Origin: an uncultured Gemmatimonadota bacterium
GTDB taxonomy: Bacteria; Gemmatimonadota; Gemmatimonadetes; Gemmatimonadales; GWC2-71-9
DNA: 24,800 bases
Direction of reading: 5' to 3'
Assembly: GCA_946887295.1 (NCBI GenBank)
Contig: CAMPKP010000035.1
Span: forward strand, 1 to 24,800
Below, piece by piece: positions 23,031-24,800 of this stretch. A program made the position numbers and the translations under genes. Position 1 is the first letter of the stretch. Each line of letters opens with the position of its first letter. The notes under the pieces were generated by a model. It made no database searches, was not told the DNA's origin, and worked only from the letters and a program-made list of their open reading frames with translations.

Positions 23031-24350
23031 ATGACGATCGCCGTCCCGCAGGACCGCGCCCAGCTGGAGTCGCTCGCCGAGCGACTCGGCGAGGCGCGGG
23101 CGCGGACATTTTTCCTCGTGGCTCCGCTCAGCGACGAGGAGCTGCACACCCAGCACGATCCGCTGATGAGCCCGATCCTCTGGGATCTGGGGCACATCGC
23201 GCATTTCGAGGAGCTGTGGCTCACCCGCAACCTCGACGGCCCCATCGAGTTCGTCGAGATGCCCGGCCTGTACAACCCGTTCGAGCATCCCCGGAGCACG
23301 CGGGGCGCGCTGCCCCTGCCGGGACTGGCCGAGTGTCGAGCGATCATGGACGAGATCCGCGGCCGGGTGCTCGCGCGCGTCGCGGCGACCGATCTCGACA
23401 GCGGCAATCCCCTGCTGCGCGACGGCTACGTCTACCGGATGGTCCTGCAGCACGAATATCAGCACAATGAAACGATCCTCCAGACACTCCAGCTCAAGCT
23501 GGGCGCGCCGTATGCGCCCGCGGCACGCTTCGACCTTCCCGCCGCGCCGACCGCGCCCGCTCCAGGAAGGATGGTCCGGTTCCCCGGCGGCGCAGTCGAG
23601 ATCGGAACCGACGACCGCTCGGAGTCGTACGACAACGAGCGGCCGCGCCACTCGGTGGAGGTCCGGCCCTTCCTCATCGATGTGAGCCCGGCGACCAACG
23701 GCGACTTCCTCGGCTTCATCGCCGCTGGCGGCTACAACCGTCCGGAGCTTTGGTCCGAGGCGGGCCGCCGCTGGCTCGCGGAGTCGGGCGCGGCGGCGCC
23801 GAAGTACTGGTTCGAGGACGGCGGTCGCTGGATGACGCGCGCCATGGACCGGGTTGGTCCCGTGGAGCCAGGTCATCCGGTCTGTCACGTCTCCTGGTAC
23901 GAGGCCGAGGCGTTCGCCCGGTTCGCGGGCAAGCGACTTCCCACCGAGATCGAGTGGGAGGCGGCCGCCTCCTGGGACCCCGCCACCGGCCGCAAGCGCC
24001 GCTTCCCCTGGGGCGACGAGCCGGCCTCCTCCGAGCTGGCGAACGTGGACCAGCTCGGCTTCGGCACCGCGCCGGTCGGCGCCTACCGTCGCAACGTCTC
24101 TCCGATCGGCTGCTACGGTATGATCGGCGACGTGTGGGAGTGGACCGCGAGCGACTTCCGTCCGTGGCCCGGATTCGAGGCGTTCCCGTACCGGGAGTAT
24201 TCCGAGGTCTTCTTCGGCGACGAGTACAAGGTTCTGCGCGGGGGCTCGTGGGCCACCCGACCAGGCGCGGTGCGCAACACGTTCCGCAACTGGGACTACC
24301 CCATCCGCCGCCAGATCTTCAGCGGCTTCAGGTGCGCCCGTGACGCGTAG
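23031..24350 (+). CDS. egtB: Ergothioneine biosynthesis sulfoxide synthase EgtB
   Basis: The product is 439 aa, the usual EgtB length. It joins sulfur to hercynine with oxygen and iron. The DinB-like N-terminal half holds the three iron histidines: His55 (WDLGHIAHFEE), His141 and His145 (LQHEYQHNE). The formylglycine-generating-enzyme-like C-terminal half begins near residue 183 (MVRFPGGAVEIGTD) and includes DVWEWTASDFRPWPGF and LRGGSWATRPGAVRNTFRNW. Near the end, Asp422 and Arg426 (NWDYPIRRQIF) match the mycobacterial Asp/Arg pair that recognises gamma-glutamylcysteine, by my recollection of that structure, favouring it as sulfur donor over free cysteine. egtD starts inside its last 11 nt. 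Confidence 0.93.
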   Translation: MTIAVPQDRAQLESLAERLGEARARTFFLVAPLSDEELHTQHDPLMSPILWDLGHIAHFEELWLTRNLDGPIEFVEMPGLYNPFEHPRSTRGALPLPGLAECRAIMDEIRGRVLARVAATDLDSGNPLLRDGYVYRMVLQHEYQHNETILQTLQLKLGAPYAPAARFDLPAAPTAPAPGRMVRFPGGAVEIGTDDRSESYDNERPRHSVEVRPFLIDVSPATNGDFLGFIAAGGYNRPELWSEAGRRWLAESGAAAPKYWFEDGGRWMTRAMDRVGPVEPGHPVCHVSWYEAEAFARFAGKRLPTEIEWEAAASWDPATGRKRRFPWGDEPASSELANVDQLGFGTAPVGAYRRNVSPIGCYGMIGDVWEWTASDFRPWPGFEAFPYREYSEVFFGDEYKVLRGGSWATRPGAVRNTFRNWDYPIRRQIFSGFRCARDA

Positions 24351-24800
24351 ACCGCTGGCCCGCGAGACCTCCGCCGATCCCCGCATGCTCGCGGAGGTGG
24401 CGGAGGGGCTCTCCTCTCCCCAGAAGGAGCTGTCACCCAAGTACTTCTACGACCAGCGCGGCTCCGAGCTGTTCGAGGAGATCACCCGGCTGGAGGAGTA
24501 CTACCCGACCCGAACCGAGCGCCGCCTGCTCGAGGACTGGATGCCGCCGCTGATCCGGGAGCTCGGCTCCCGGGCGCTGGTCGAGCTGGGTGCCGGCAGC
24601 GCGGAGAAGAGCCGCGTGATCCTCGACGCGATGCGGGACGCCGGCACCGCGGAGCTGTACGTGCCCATCGACGTGAGCGCGACGTTCCTGGGCCAGACCG
24701 CCGCGCGGCTCCGGCGGGAGTACCCGCGGCTGGCGGTGGAGCCGGCGATCGCCGACATCTCCGAGGAGTTCAATCTCCCGCGCCGGATGCCGCACCCGGC
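24340..24800 (+). CDS. egtD: L-histidine N-alpha-methyltransferase EgtD, 3' end cut by the window
   Basis: About 153 residues are visible from GTG 24340 and the frame is open to the last base, so the C-terminal half lies outside. PKYFYDQRGSELFEEITRLE, followed directly by EYYPTRTE, is the EgtD N-terminal signature. LVELGAGSAEKSRVILDAM carries the SAM-binding Gly loop, followed by LYVPIDVSATFL. It trimethylates histidine to hercynine, the substrate of EgtB. The start overlaps egtB by 11 nt, with AGGTG upstream, showing tight coupling; egtB-egtD is the common minimal cluster. Confidence 0.93.
   Translation, partial: MTRRPLARETSADPRMLAEVAEGLSSPQKELSPKYFYDQRGSELFEEITRLEEYYPTRTERRLLEDWMPPLIRELGSRALVELGAGSAEKSRVILDAMRDAGTAELYVPIDVSATFLGQTAARLRREYPRLAVEPAIADISEEFNLPRRMPHP

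Overview
The window is about 70% G+C bacterial chromosome with tightly packed genes. Many start codons overlap the preceding stop as NTGA. A bacterial Ku/LigD repair pair, ergothioneine genes, several Omp85/beta-barrel outer-membrane proteins, and family-level resemblances (including the N-terminal domain of the 395-aa protein at 10425-11612) fit a Gram-negative, Gemmatimonadota-like organism. That placement is inference from gene content and composition; there is no rRNA or marker gene here to prove it. I see no mobile element, tRNA, rRNA or CRISPR array.

Layout. 1-672 is a TolB/PD40-type propeller fragment, convergent with a TetR regulator (656-1252). A saccharopine-dehydrogenase-family enzyme (1349) and a thioredoxin-fold protein (2516) follow and converge on an Omp85-type barrel (3050-4243, minus). 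Divergent from that barrel are a membrane/TPR-like protein and an isochorismatase-fold hydrolase (4355-5679). Next come a histone-H1-like basic protein with a 27-bp repeat tail (5977-6414) and a small secreted barrel (6603-7232) closed by a strong hairpin. On the minus strand lies a compact NHEJ operon: ku (10259), then a LigD-type polymerase and a LigD-type ligase encoded as two separate genes. Its promoter sits in a short AT-rich patch with four DnaA-box-like 9-mers. Upstream is a GYF_2-like/TM/Pro-Ala-rich protein (10425-11612).

The plus strand then carries a 4-TM protein, an OpuCA-like ATPase and an SBP-permease fusion (11871-14511), followed by DUF1015-serA-serC (14526-18124), a serine-biosynthesis operon. 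On the minus strand sufE is translationally coupled to a short Rho paralogue whose RNA-binding aromatic residues are changed (18178-19712). Divergent from it is a citramalate synthase (19960-21531). Its leader has a promoter, a 26-codon reading frame that starts at the predicted transcription start, and a textbook intrinsic terminator, which together look like an attenuator. The window ends in a flavoprotein disulfide-reductase-like gene, egtB and a truncated egtD (21635-24800): the ergothioneine pathway.

How parts may work together. Serine feeds cysteine, which feeds gamma-glutamylcysteine, the probable sulfur donor of EgtB. The disulfide reductase and the SBP-permease transporter (EgtU/OpuC superfamily) could serve the same thiol economy, but this is inference. 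The most distinctive signals are (i) the cimA attenuator, (ii) the atypical Rho coupled to sufE, (iii) the DnaA-box cluster over the ku promoter, and (iv) several -10 boxes about 7 nt before start codons, pointing to frequent leaderless transcripts.
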